Source: Drosophila persimilis (Eukaryota; Arthropoda; Insecta; Diptera; Drosophilidae). From it: DNA of 64,000 nucleotides. The position numbers and the translations under genes are program-made. The first letter of the stretch is position 1. Every line of letters starts with the position of its first letter. The notes under the pieces were generated by a model. The model made no database searches and was not told where the DNA came from. It was given only the letters and a program-made list of their open reading frames with translations. The stretch lies in the NCBI RefSeq assembly GCF_003286085.1, contig NW_020825289.1, positions 20,982,001-21,046,000 of the forward strand, in the 5' to 3' direction. Shown piece by piece: positions 46,763 through 60,574 of the stretch.

Positions 46763-49429
46763 ATGCCGAAAGCCCCCTGTTTATTGTTGAGAAATCCTCC
46801 CAAAATCCTCGCATCCTCGCAGATTGCTTCTGGGATGTATCCTCTCTGTATAATTCTATTTGCGAACAGCCCCCCCCCCCCCTCTACCCGCCCCCCTACC
46901 CCGCGGCACACAAACTACCAGAGAAACAGAGACCAGAGTCCACTCTCTGCCTCCCTCCGCCTCCCTCTCGTGCCACATTATAAATTCATATTCAATTACG
47001 CGTGCAATCAAAGGGGGCTTGGGGGCTGGGGGGGCATGCGGCCGGTGGCAGGTTAGATTCAGAGTCAAAGGTCGTGTGGCGGCGGACCCAAAAATTTGTT
47101 TACTCTTTGCGGTGCGCGGCCTATGAATGGAGTTGCAAGGAGGGAGAGCGCGAGGGGGTTGTGGCAGTGGCAGTGGCAGTGGCCGGACGACTGCATGCAT
47201 TAATGATAAATGAAATGTTTATATAGCTAAAATACGTAATTAACTCGAATTATACTCGCAAGGGGGTGATGTCGGGGGGGGGGGGAGTGACCCCCCCACT
47301 GCATTGTGGCACTGGCCTTTCTTTTGTCTCTTTCTCTGGAAATTCTCAGGCATAACAATAGGCGCTAATACGAGTGTCTGTCGTTCTCCAGGGGATAAGG
47401 GGGGAAACGACGAAGGGATACCCTGTAAAAGGAGTCAGAGATGGGATAACTTACCAAGAGAATGTATAAAGATTTTCATCCTAAGAAATCTGCCCCCCAG
47501 GAGAAGAAGATCTCCTTTCCTTGTAATTCCATTTAACAGCTGTTTTTTGTGCTGAGCAACAGCTGATCAGCAAAAGTACCTCCCCGAAAGTAACCACAAA
47601 AATTTGGTTTGGAGGAGGAGGAGGATTAGGGAGCAGGAGGGAGGAGTAGCGCTGGTTCTGGATGAGTGATACACGGAAAGAGCTGGTGGGCGGAGAGTGC
47701 TGCGGAGTGCTGCTGCGGGGGCGGAGGCATGTTGAAATGCATGCTGAGTGTGATTACAACAACAACAACAACAACAACAACTGGCACCACCGATGGGGGC
47801 AAGGGCAACGCCAACCGACCCTCTTCGATCCCCTCTTCCAGCACGGCACGGCACGGCACTCCTCGCCCCAGTTTTGTCTCTGCGTTGCGTTGGTCATTAT
47901 TTACTCATCGATTGCCAAGGAATGCGGTGCATCATGCGGCACAGGGGCACAGGGGCACAGGGGCAGACAGACGAGGCAGTGGCAGAGGGGGCACACACAG
48001 ACAGAGGGAGCACAGCTCTCTGTCTGAACGTGGCTGGCGTGCCTGGCTCCTCCTGGCTACACTCTCTGTCTGTCTGTCCCTCTGTCTCTCCCTCTGTCTG
48101 TCCCTCTGTCTGTGCATGGGAGCTGCCGCTGGTGCTGCTGCTGCTGCTGCACTGGCTGTGGCCTCTACCCGGAGTGGACTCTGGGACTGGGGGGACAGCC
48201 GCCCTGCTAATAAATTCAGCAAAGCCAGCAGGTTGCTAGGCTTAAGGTTCGCTTGCTCTGGCTCTGGCTCTGGCTCTGCATTGGAACTCCAGAGGAGTAG
48301 AGGCTACCCATAGATGGTGGGGGGGGGGGGGGGGATAGTGGTGCATGCAACAACACTAACAAATCGTGTTGTTAACTGGCTGAGTCGTCGTCGTCGTCGT
48401 CGTCGTGGTCGTCATTGGCATACGCACGAATGCATTTCAACGTTGGGTACGAGACGATGGCCTCTGGAACTGGGTTCTGGGGTTCTGGGGATCTGCGGCT
48501 CTGGCCGATGGTCACACATAGCTGCCACAGCACGGCCGCTGCCTCTGCCCCTCTCCTCCTCCCCCCCTTCTCTGCTTAGTATGCATGCTTCGTTGGCCGT
48601 TGAATGTTGCCTTCGTCTTGGGCCTGGATTTGGAGCTGGGCCTGGGCCTGGACTTCGCCTCGGCCGTCCCATTGTCATTGACCTCCACACACCGCACACA
48701 CCACACACTCACATGGCCAATTGTAACTGCAACTCTCGTGCAACTCCCCCCTCCACCCCCGCTCCCCCCACCTGTGTAAACCGACATAGACATTGTTGTG
48801 TGCGCTTTAAGGTTTTTGTTTTGTTCGTTTGGGAGAATGTTTTCGGCCATAAATATGTGTGGCAGGGGCCAGGGCAGTGCCCCAAGGATCAAGTGTTGAT
48901 TATGCGTGTTGTTGCTGCAGTTTTTGAGCCAAGTGCAAGCCGCTTAGAAGTTAGTTAAGTCGAAGCATATGCCCCGAATGGACCGGAGATTATCCTCCAC
49001 TTCGGAGTCCATGCTGCTGATTCGGGGATTCTGGGATTCTGGCAGTGGAGTGCATCCATTCGAGTGCAAACATTGTGGATGAATGGCTGAAGTTATTGGC
49101 TTGGAAAATATGACAACTTTGCTTCTAGGTCAATGGGTATTGTTTTTTTTTTTTGGGGGGTGGACTGGGCTTTACAGTGCTCTTTGTTTGGATTTCGTTT
49201 CACCTTTCATCGTTTATAGAATATATTTTGAAATTCCCTTTTGTGTCTCCTATCATTTGTCGCCTCGGAAACTGTGTAAATACACCAAAATACGATACTT
49301 AAATGAGGATTTGTTATGCACTGAGAAAATGCATCGATTGGATTGCATTTCCCGGAACAAAAGATTGAAAATAGTTGTAGAAAGTGTTCAATATTGAAAT
49401 AGGTAAAAGAAAAGATAGGGCTTAATGGA

Positions 49430-49830
49430 CAGATCTTGCAAAAATACTACAAATTCGGAAAAAAGTAAAAAAATACCAAAATAAAATACGTGTTTGTTTA
49501 TTTTCCTGCACTGAAAAATAAAAAAAAAAACCTTAATATTCAACACCATTAAAAATGAAAATTTTTACTAAAAATATTACAATAAATACCAGAAATGTAT
49601 ATTTTTGGAAAAATACCGCAGACTACTAAATATATGTATATACAAAAAAATAATTTGTTTTGTTTATTTTTCTAAAGCAAATCTCATGCAGCGAAAAATA
49701 CTAAAATATAGTAAAATAAATACCAAACAAATATGTATTTTGTTTGGTTTTTTTGAAAAAAATTACTATACAAAATACTTAACCTAATTAAGAAGGAAAT
49801 TAGCAAAAATACTAAATAATTAATACTAAA
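49430..49830. repeat. AT-rich zone with recurrent AAATAC words
   Basis: AAAATAC or AAATACC occurs many times here, with a loosely repeated module of TTTGTTTATTTT followed by a GCA.TGAAAAATA-like word at about 170-bp distance. The copies are too diverged for a firm unit. Confidence 0.3.
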
Positions 49831-50239
49831 CAAAATTGGAAAACACCGCGTAGTATTCATTAACATATAAGAAATAAGAAATGAATAGAAGTGCAGTGGA
49901 AAAATACCAAAAAAGTGCCATGCCAAGGTTCTAGTCTTCTGGAAGCCTCGTCCATCTCTTCTCTCAGAATGGATATTCAAAGATGCATAGATGCCCCTAG
50001 ATCTCCCGGGGACTAGCAGATCTGAGAATATTTGAATTCAGATTTATTCCGAGTGTACGAGTCCCCACAGGACAGAGCCGACAGAGTCCTCCGAGTGCTC
50101 CTCTCCACCTTAAGCTGTACGGCCGCCTTCCCTTGGGATTTGCCTGAGGGGTTTGCGGTGGAGTCAAAGTTTAGCCTGTGTTTTGCTTCATTATGTAATT
50201 ATTAGTTTGTGCAATGAACCGTTGAACTGTTACTCTGTT

Positions 50240-50276
<37 letters not shown>

Positions 50277-52959
50277 TCTCTCTCGCTCCAACGAGTGTGT
50301 GAATAATTCAGTAACCAGTTGTTGGGGTTTCGTAACCACCTTCCACCTGCTCCTCTCCTCTTAGATACGATACGATCCGATACGAGTAAGTATTGTGTTG
50401 GTTTCTGGCTTGTTACAAATTCTATCGGACAAAAGGCCCTGCCATGCAGCCATGCAGCCGTGTATCCGTGTATCCGTGTCTCCGTGTCTCCGTGTGGGTT
50501 TAATTATACACTTGCTGGGGCAGAGAAGAGAGCGAGAGAGCGAGCAGGGCGAATATAGGGCTTATTACTGCAAGACCAGCGAGGCCATTAAATATTTGAT
50601 TTGCATTCATTAACAAGAACCGAACGGCAGTCAACCGAAAACGGTTATCGATTGCATCGTATGTGATTCAGCAATTATCGGCAGCAGCTCCAATTAGGAG
50701 CACACCTCTGGAACGCCCCCCCCCCAGCCCCTCCTCCACCGGGGATACTGATATGAAGCGCTAACAGATACCTTCATTGTTTCGACAACATTTCCTATCA
50801 CTTGTCATTAAACAATAATCCATGCAGCCTGTCATTGATGGAACTTTAATGTGTGCTGCCCTGCCCCCCCCTTCATTGATGGAACTCCGATAAGCTTGTT
50901 ATCGGACTTATCGGCTTATGGGAGGAGCCGCCGCGATAACAGCGCACCAAAGAGTTGGCAATTGTTGGAGGGATCAATCCACAGGGGGTGGGTGGGGGTA
51001 TTGGCCGAATGGGAGCAGAGAGCTTAACCCTCCAAAGGGTTCTCTGAAAGAAGTCTGGCCCGAAATTCCTTTGGCGGAAAGCTCAGTGGAGCATGAAAGC
51101 GCTTTCACACTTGCACTTGCAACACAAAAGCTTACAATGCCCCCCCTTTCGAGCCCCTTGCCAGACCTTCCGCCTGTCTGCACCCTTCAGAGCGAATGGC
51201 ACGTTGACATTAGCCTTACAAGCTCATGAGCTGCTGTCATAAAGTTTTATTATCATTACACTTGCGTCTCCCTGCCCTGCCCGCCCCCCGCCCCCCCTCA
51301 TATTTGTTTTATTGACTTCAGGGGTTCGTGGCATGCTTCCAGCAGTGGAGAGTGCCTCCAGCTCCAGCTCCAGCTCCAGCTCCAGCTCTGGCATGTTATG
51401 TTTCCCGACAGAGAAAATGCAGTCAATGTCCTCTTTGTTTTGCCCCCAAACAACATCGTGCCACACTGATGATGCACTTCTAACATTTGTCAGGCCCCAG
51501 ATAAGATTACAGGGCGCTGATAGGGCACTTCCTGGAGGCGTTGAGGGCCTGACAAGGCGATAGGTGGGTCCACCGGGAGGAATAACCCCTATATATAGTA
51601 GATGAAACTGATTTATCGGGAATATGTAGTTGGGAGGGAGGGAGATTCCACTTTCTTGCCACTCATTCTTGCCTCAAGATTCCGAAACTCTCTTTCGCTT
51701 TGGAAAGTCCCTCGTTTGGCTTAAGGTCTCCCCCATTTAACACGATAATTCCCAAGCACATCCTTTACAGAGACACAGATAGATCCCCCTCCCCTCCTTG
51801 AAGCTGAATTGATTCATTTCATTTATGGTTATTACTTTTGATGAATCCATTGGGACTCTGCTCTTGGTGCCACAGAGATCTTGATAAGGGTTCCCAATGA
51901 CGACGACGATGATGGTGTTGGGTGTGGCACTGGCACTGCCAGCATGTGTTGCGCCCCAAAGTCTTTAATTTGACTCGAGAGGCACTTGAGAATCGGATGG
52001 CATCCATCCCTATCGCCATTCATTCGCTCGAAATGCTTATCCCTTACGGCTGGCCGGCCCTACTCCTTCAGCTTCAGTTTCAAAGTGCTCTTCTTTGGGT
52101 CCTGGCGTTGGTCCTGGGCCCATATCCTTGGCTTGTAATCAGGGAAATGCCTTCGGGCCGCCGCCGCTTGGCACAATTCAAATGAGAGCGAAACAGGGGG
52201 CGGAAGGGGGCAGGGGGGGCGTTTGACGCTCGTTTTAGAGACTAGATTTTTCTCCTGTTTGCCTTGGCTTTTTATTTCCTTGTTGCCGCTCCCCTCCCCG
52301 CCTTCCCGCCTTCCACCCTTTTTACTTTCTTTTATCCTTTTTTTTTGACAAAAAGCTCTCCTTGTTGCTGCTGCTGGCATTGTTAGACGAGTGAAAGGGG
52401 AGGGGTAGGGGGAGGGGGCGGGGCATGTGGCACACATATCCCTTTTGGCATCCCCTCCCCCCCTCTCGTATGACAAACAAAACTCAAGCACTTTGCATGG
52501 GATTAGGTTTTTGCCCCTGTTTTGGGGCGACTCTCCAGACAGTGGGGCGGGGGGAGGGGGGAAACGATCTCCTGGCGATCTTTAAAGCTTAAACTCTTCT
52601 TTTAAAGGACATCCTAAACGCGCAATCAACTGACAGACGATTCATTCACTTCATTCGCTGTGCACTCACTCTGCACTCACTCTCTCTCTCTCTCTCTCTC
52701 ACTCTCTTGTCTATTCAGACATCCCCCTTGCTGCCTTCCTGCCTTCCTGCCATTCATGTTCAGCCAGGCATTCATGACAAATCCTTGCTATATCTTTAAT
52801 TCCCTTGATATTTCACTTTGTTTGCCCGCCCGTCCGTCCGTTCGTTCGTGCCACATCGTTCCTGCCTCTGACTCCCAGCCGTCGTGTCAACAGAAGCCGC
52901 AAAAAGCAGGCAAATGCCAACAAATAACTAGGTGTATATATTTAGTTGTCTAGCATAGT

Positions 52960-52998
<39 letters not shown>

Positions 52999-55900
52999 GC
53001 TTAACCCGCAGGCAGCTGCCTGATGGGGCACCCGCCCCCCGCCCCATGGGTGTCATTGCTGCGTTTAATATTGCAAAAAGGATGCCTCCAGAGAAAGGAG
53101 GGGGGGCGGGGGGTGCTGGAAGGCGGTAGCGTCGCGGTGGCGCCCACATTTGTCTTGCTCCCACCGTTTTTTCGCTCTTTTTTCTTCTGTTTTGTTCAGA
53201 TATTTACTTTAGTCCTGGCCTGGCATTTGCTTTATGCTTTCCAAAATAAAACACAAGCTTCCGGGAAAGTCCGGGACTTGGAAGTACCCTGTATTAAAGG
53301 GAGAGAAAGAGAGCCCCCAGAAAAGGAAAGATAGATTGCACCTTGAAGAATAACCCAAAGGAACCCCCAAAAACCACTCAAATGAAACGCTCTTTCTTCT
53401 ATAGACATTACCAGATCTTGAAGGTAATCCCTAGAGCTGTTTTCGTAACCATCTTTGAGAGTGCAGTACAGTCCCCTTCTAGCATATGTCCTTCCATTTG
53501 ATATACTCTCTGTATTTGTACACTTGATCCTATGAATCTTTCTAGATGGCTAGATTATGGGTTTCTATAATAGAATCTCGAATATCTATCGGATATCTTA
53601 CCTGTTTTTGGGAACTTCTAACAGATCTCTTAAGGATCTCTTAAAGGAGAGACTTTTACCCCGCAGACTGTAATCAGAAATCCGCTCAGGGATCACCTAT
53701 ATAGCATATGGCTTTGAGGGACTCCTTCCTTATAGGCATCACAGCAAGGACTCCTCCTTTACCGCCTCCTTTTTCCGGGGTGGTACAAAAATCGCGATGA
53801 AAGCCGGCCCTGGCCCTTTCTCTGCTTGGGGCTCTTCTGAGTGTTTTCCTCGGGATTTTCTCTCGTTTTTTTTCTTTTTGCTTTCTTCTTTTATACTTTT
53901 TATGTAGCTACGTATATATTTGCTGGTTGTGACCCCTCCCCTCCCCCCACCGCCCTAGGATGTCGCCACCCCCCATTTTCGTCGGGTGTAATGTTTGATT
54001 TAGTGTTTGTTTTTTAGCTCTCTGCTTCCGTTTGTTCATCCTCTCTCACCCTTCGTCCTTTTGCTCTGTCTCCCCCTCCCTCCCCCTCCCCCACCACCTC
54101 TCGCTCTCCCTTCTTCCCCTTGTAACTCCATTTCGTGTTGGCTTTAATAAGCTTTTATTTCCGTTTTTCAGCATGTTTTACTGTTTGCTTTTTATGCGAT
54201 TTTTTTCCTTGGGGTTTTTACGGCTCCTTCTGCCTGCTGCCTCTTGCCCCCTGCCGCCTGCCCCCTGCCTCCTGCCCCTTTTTGTAGCCGCCTCCTGCAC
54301 CTTGTTGCGCTCCTCCGTTCTTCTGTGCTGCCACAGCTGCCCCGTTTGCAACTTTCCCTACTGCTTGTCCTTCCTTCCTTCCTTCCTTGCCCCCCGCTCT
54401 CCTCTCCTCTCCCCTCCTCTCGCCTCCTCTCTCTTCGGTCTGTTTTTTCGCTGTGCTCCACTTGGCGCTTTTATTCATAGCTTTTAATTTGCGGTCGAAA
54501 TGAAATAACAATAAATAAAATGGCCACTTCCCTGTCCCTCTATCCCCCTCTTCCCCTCTCCCCCTCTCCGCATTTGTTTGGAATTTTATGTAAAAATTTG
54601 TTGAGAAAAGAGATACAAAAATACTGGCGCGCTATTTGTTTAAATTTGCTTTTATCTAGATGGCGTTGATTGCCGGCATTTGTCTGTGGGCGTTCCTCCA
54701 GATTGGAATTGGAATTGAGATTTAGATTGGGCAGTGGGGCAGGGGGCAGGAGAAGGGGGCAGGGCACTCCCCGAAGTGATTAAGACTCTCGAAACGGATC
54801 AAAAGAGAGCAAGAGGGAGAGCACTAGAGGTGTTGAAATCCGATCCAAAGATAAGTCAAAGATCCTCGCTGCTGGTCCCCAAGGATCCTTCGAATCTCTA
54901 GCGCCTTCTGGCCTTCTGCCACACAGCCCGAAAGTTGGCAATGAAACTTTTGCGGCAGCAATAAATTTACAGTTTGGCAGGGAGGGGGAGCGGGGGGCGG
55001 GGCCTGCCACAGAGCGGAAGTGGAGGCAATAACTGCAGGCAACAAAGTGTGGGCCAAAGTCTCACATAAATAATAATCATCGACATATGATGTTGCAACA
55101 TATTGGCAGCAGCGGCTGCTGCAGGCGACCCAAAAGTTTCCTAATTTTGCATATGTTGTGGCCCCACGCTGCCTGCTGGTTTTTTTTGGCAACATGTTGC
55201 ATGCAGCACTTGGCATTGCAATTACGTAAACGCAAACTTGTATCTGGTATCTTTTATACGGCCTGTGGTGTCAGTGTATCTGTGTATCTGTGAGTCACAC
55301 ACACTTCCGTTGATCGTTCCACGTCTCTGGTTCCTCTCCCCTCTGATGGGATAAAATGCCAATAAATCAATCTATAAATACGAATATTCGTATACCTCTA
55401 TTCGTTGTTCGTTATTCGTTATTCGAAGCGAGTGCCGTGTCCCATGCTGTGTGACACACATAAAATTCGTTCATTAAAATCTTAATTTTCCAGCACCGAC
55501 GCGAAGCTCGACGCTCGACTCGTAACAACTTCACATCTTTTACGACTGACCGCACATTTTCTCTTCTCTATTTTCCCAATGTTTTTACGACACTTTTAGG
55601 ACTCTACTCTCAGGAGGAGCGGGGGATGGTGAGAGTGTGGGGGGGAGGGGGAGAAATGCAAATGAAAGCCATTTGAATTTGAATTCATTTCGTTTTGGGC
55701 CAATTTGTGCGTGTAATTAAACTCGAATTAAACAAAAAATGAAAGAAACTTCCACTCTTCAGATCTCGTATAAATTATGGCCCAAGGAGGCCAAGGGGTG
55801 TCCATATTTTATGAGGATTTCTATAAAATATTCCCTAGATTGGTGGATAATTTTCAAAGTTTGTGCAGGAGAAAAAACTGAAGATCTAGAGATGGAAGAT

Positions 55901-58900
55901 AGATGATGATCTGGATTTAAATATATGGAATTTACCAAAAAATGCAGCCAATTGGTTTGTTGCTTTTACGTTCTCTTTACTCGAAAATCAAATGGCGAGT
56001 GAGCGAGGACACAAAACCGAAATTTTCAGATCAAACATCGAGCTTCTGCTTTGCTGAAAGCCTCACTTAGCCAATATTTATGGTATCCCTGCATCAAACA
56101 GTAGGACAGGAGTGGGATATGATCCTCCATTATGCGGTTCTAAATTCGCATACTTTGAATGCATTTTGAAGTCTCAAATGTGGGGGCCTTGTTGTGAGAT
56201 CGTAGCTGCAGGTCACCCCTGAAACCCTCCACTCTATTAACATCTTGTTGAATCATCAAACAGAATGCAATCCACGAGTTTGTATATGATAATTGATGCC
56301 TGAATGAGATCTATAATCGTTTCCATAGCAGGCCCAGCCAGATCTTGCATTCATTTCGAATTGGGATCACCAGAAGAGGCGACCTTTGTGGATGGGCCAC
56401 ACCCTGATTTCGAATCCGATTCCGCCTTCAAAAAGCCAATAAACCTTAAGATTCGAAGCTCAAGTCCGACCCCCGCAGACTTTGGGGCGCTCGAGCTTGG
56501 GGCTTGGGGCTCTGTTGCATTTGGGACTAGAAAACGAGAAAAAAAAGAGAAAAAAACACTTCCACTCCACTCCAAGGTTAGCCACATTAATTCGTTATGC
56601 TTTTTGCCAAGTTGGCTTTTTACTCGTATTTTTTTTTGCCACAAAAATACTCGTAAATTGCAAAAAAAAAGAGACGAGAAGAAGAAAAAAAAAACGAATG
56701 CAAAAAAGCTTGCAATTTCATTGTTAATGTTTTTTGCCCCCATCCCCCATTGTTCGTTCGTGTTCGTTTCGTCATTATCTAATTATGGAGTGTTCAGAGA
56801 TGCAAAAGTCAAGGCAACTGCACAATTATTCATTCTTTATTCATTCCTTATTCATTCTTTGATCGCAGTGGCGTAGAGGAAGCAATTATGAGTAGCAGCA
56901 ACAATTTGCAATCAAAATAAATAAATGAAAAATGCACAAAACATTATTAATGAGAGTCGAGAGAAAAAAAGCAGCGGCGAAATAACAATATCAATTAATT
57001 GATGCCAGAGAGTCACTAAAATTAGCTGGGGAGCCCCCCCCGTGCACCCCCCGCACCGCAGGAGGGTCTGTTTTCGGGTGTCATTCCCTTCCGAGTCTCT
57101 CTGCCCCACAATGGGCTTATGAGCGTCGCATTTAAGCTGCGATAAATGGCATAATGTGCCCTCATAAATGCCAATGGGAAATGGAGAAGAGGGCCGTCTC
57201 TCTTGTGGTGGGACAGGGGGAAGGGGAGTGGGGAGTGGGCACTGGCACTCCACTGGCAATTGAAGCGTCGCGTCCACGTCCGCGTCATAATCGGCGCAAA
57301 AAACTGCACGACAGTCAAAACGAAATGAAAATCGCCCTGCCATATGCAAGGGGTGTATGCCAGGGGAGAGGAGTCGACTAAGGGATGACCATTAATGGGG
57401 TGCTTGAGAGCGGGAAACTTGAGCGATTATGGAGCGAATACACCTCTAACCCCTGGCAATCCGTACAGGGTATGTCAAGAACAAGAACCGGAGCATGAGC
57501 ATGAGCATGAGAATGTACGGGCGGGCGGTCTTATAAGTATGTATGAGTGCAGTGGTCCCTCGCCCGAGTAGCGAGAGAGCAGCGAGTACTTAGCCCCCTC
57601 CCCAGATAAGCTTATGAAATATGTGCGGATTTGTCAACAACAACAGGCAGCAGCAGCAGCAACAAAAACGACAGCAACAATTACTTAATGCCCATTGTAC
57701 GAGTATTGCATTTCGAGTTGGCAAATGGAACAAATGGAAAACAAGAATCGCACAAAGGAGAGAGGGAGAGAGAGGGAGAAGGCCACTCTCTCATAGTGGA
57801 AACTGGAAATACCCTTGCCTCTACGAGGAAGAGAGTTTTTCGTACAAATATTTGGTATTCAATGCCGATTTATATAAAGAAAATAGGGTTTTGAACCACG
57901 AGATACATTTTAAGGGCACTGCAAAATCAATTCCATCAAATGCTCGCCAAAAACGGACTGAACGTCCTTTTTACTGTGTGAGATCCAAAAATTTCGGTTT
58001 TTTTTTCTCGCTCACTCTTCATTTTTATTCCTGGTAGGGAATCCTCCTCTACAATGCAAACCCCTTCTCTATCTCCGAGATACCCCTTGAAAGGGTATTC
58101 CCCCAGAAAGAAAGAGAGAGCTAGAGAGCGAATAAACAAAGAACGAAACAAAATTTCCGCACTGCTGGCAATTAAAGAGTAAGAAGCGATTTTCCCCTCA
58201 AGTATCCCCCCCGAGGCGACCCGTTACGAGGGGGTTACGAGGGGGGGGAGGGGCATAGTGTCATCTAAGGATGCATGCGATATTGCTGCATCATGGGGGC
58301 AATCGCGCGCAGCAATCCATCAAAGTCAGACGTGGAAATGTTTTATGTCAGACGATAAAAGTATTATGATATACATTCCTGTATATTCCCGTAGCAGTTG
58401 TTGTTTCTCAATTAAATGATTTCCGTATCGAAATTCGACTGAGGAGGACCTGTTCAAGTCCTTGGAGCCCAGTCGAACCCCAAATTTCATTGTAAATTCC
58501 GAACAAATGTCGAACATTTCGGTGAATGCCATCGGGAGGCCGATGACTGTGCTTTAAGCACTCACAGTCCCTGGGAGTCTCCCTTCTTCACATGTCACAA
58601 TCACAACCCCATTCAGGGGCACACACACACACGAAGACATTGCTGAAGGTTCAGTCGATTATATTGCTGATTGCTTTCCGGTGAAAGGCGGGGTGGCATG
58701 CTCCTTGTGGGGCATCTCATGCAGAAAAATGCGGGACTCCAAAGAGTCCACCGATTGGGGGAAGAATCATACGAAATATAGCGATATTTGGGCATTCAAT
58801 TGGGATTATAAATTGGAAGATTCGAGCACTATGTGCCCTCGTTGGTAGATGTAGTGCGATGATCATTGTGCCCCCGTGTCCCCTGAATGATGATGGTGCC

Positions 58901-59050
58901 TGCTGCCATTAAGAGAAGCGTCTGAGTCTGACCCGCATGTCTCTCGGCACAGCACACACTCTGCACGGAGATACCCCCGAAGCCCCGGTTAGCGTTCAAG
59001 CCTGCCCCTGCCTCCAAATGCAATTACCATAAACATGCAAAGCTTGTGCA

Positions 59051-59081
<31 letters not shown>

Positions 59082-59394
59082 CCCCTTGGTGGCAGCATTC
59101 GAATTAAAAAGTTTGCAGCCAACGAAATTTATTTGCGAATAACGCACAAAATGGTCAAAACTATCAACTGGCCAACCGAGGAGTCGGTCTGTGCGCGGAA
59201 ACGGAAGCGGGGGGGCGGGTAGTGTGCTGCTTGCTGCTGGGAATAGTTTTTGATATTTTTGTACAACACGTTCCCTGTAATCGCGGGTATGCTGGTTATG
59301 AGAGGAAAGAGGACGGCATTACTAGAGACGAACCAGTGCACCAGTGGAGTAGAAAAACCCTATTAATATGCGTCATTAACGCTGTCCACTGCCC

Positions 59395-60237
59395 ACCACA
59401 TTGTCACCTACATACATATGTACATATGCATATGCATGTACATAGATATGTATGCATATATGCATGTACATATATTTATTCTCGCGCACCGCAGCAGCCT
59501 ATGCAGCCGCTCTCTCTCTCATCTCCAGGTCGCGCCCTTTCTTTCTTTCCTTCGCTTATGCTATTGCTCTTTCGATCTGTCGCACTCTGGTCGAAGCCTC
59601 GCTTTCGCTCTCCAGTCGAAGTCTCGCTTTCGTTCTCACTCTCTCGGTCTGTCGCTCTCCAGTCAAAGCCTCGTTTTTGCTCGCTCGGTCTAGCCGAAGC
59701 CTCCCTCGCTAGCCGCCCGCCTGCCCTTGAATTTAGTCTGCAGCCAGCGCTTTTTGTCTTGCATTCTAGTGCCTTCAATCCGACTTCGGATCAACATCGG
59801 CTTGAACCGATCTAATCCAGGGCTCTCGGCTCGCATTCTTGCACATGATTTAATGCGTAGACGGCAGACAAAACGGAACAATGTATGGACGCCGGCAGCG
59901 CAGCAGCAGTGCAGTAGCAGGGCTTTGCCTACCTGCCGCTAGTCCCACTGACTCGTCGTGTTCTATTGCTTTCGCTCGCGTTCGACATATATGTATCACA
60001 AACACACACAATACACATATCAGTTCAGTTATGTACCAATTCGTGCCTTATTATATGTATATACCCTAACCCGAGGGTAATCCCTAGTCGTAACAGCAGT
60101 TTCCTATGCTTTTTGTTCGCTTCTTGTTGACTTCATTTACCAGTTTCTCCCTCTCCCTCTCTCTGTGTCTCTGCCTGCCACCAACTTTTAACTTTGTCTG
60201 CCGCTTTTCGTTGATTTTGCCTGCACACAAATATATA
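59395..60237 (+). other. Unclassified block 5' of the Tc1-like element
   Basis: The block opens with alternating ATATGCAT/TACATATG palindromic words (59,408-59,475), then holds imperfect direct repeats built on CTCTCCAGTCGAAGCCTCGCTTTCG at about 59585, 59609, 59655 and 59688. A TACCCTAACCCGAGGGTA hairpin lies at 60062-60079. The composition differs from the flanks and the block may be a fragment of an older mobile element, but no coding domain is recognisable. Confidence 0.3.
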
Positions 60238-60239
60238 TA

Positions 60240-60265
60240 CACTACTGGCCAAAATAATAAGTACA
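60240..60265 (+). repeat. Left terminal inverted repeat of Tc1-like element
   Basis: Identical to the reverse complement of 61839-61864 over all 26 bp. Preceded by TA. Confidence 0.95.
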
Positions 60266-60440
60266 TCGGTGTCGTGCTAGTTTGTTATGGAATAGCTCGA
60301 ATGTTTGTAAGTGTATGGATGCCAATTGTTTATATTTGGAAAGGTTACAGTCTTGCCAATTATTTAAATCAAAAATTAAAGTGGGGAACCATCTTAATAA
60401 AATTCTATTCATACATTTTTGCAGAATGGGCATTTTTGGT

Positions 60441-60461
60441 CTGGCCAAAATAATAAGTACA
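60441..60461 (+). repeat. Left inner direct repeat of Tc1-like element
   Basis: A 21-bp exact copy of the outer-repeat core, 196 bp inside. It is a probable second transposase-binding site. Confidence 0.9.
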
Positions 60462-60574
60462 CTGGTGTTATTTATATATTTGAAAGGATTGGATAAGGAT
60501 TTGGTCAAAGGATTGTTGTTTTTTATTGAGTTCCTTCATATTTAAGTACATGAGAGTCAAAAAAAATTCTTTAG

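Larger units (their letters stand above)
35968..59394 (+). other. Long intron, stretch without recognised genes
   Basis: No coding exon is supported on either strand. It holds several tandem repeats listed separately, G and C homopolymers, a diverged duplication at 43.4-43.85 kb, an AT-rich zone at 49.4-49.9 kb with repeated AAATAC words, and many CT/GA tracts (for example 50243-50285 and 52680-52700). Larger open frames such as 36985-37845 (minus) and 47666-48958 (plus) coincide with simple repeats and have no protein-like features. Confidence 0.45.

Noticed and set aside
47666..48958. Two adjoining plus-strand open frames of about 215 codons each
   Set aside because: They run through CAA, CTGT, GCT and GTC repeats and homopolymer G runs; no conserved motif is visible.
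59222..59815. Open frame of 197 codons before the transposon
   Set aside because: The frame follows the imperfect CT-rich repeats; the Ser/Leu/Arg-rich translation has no recognised domain.
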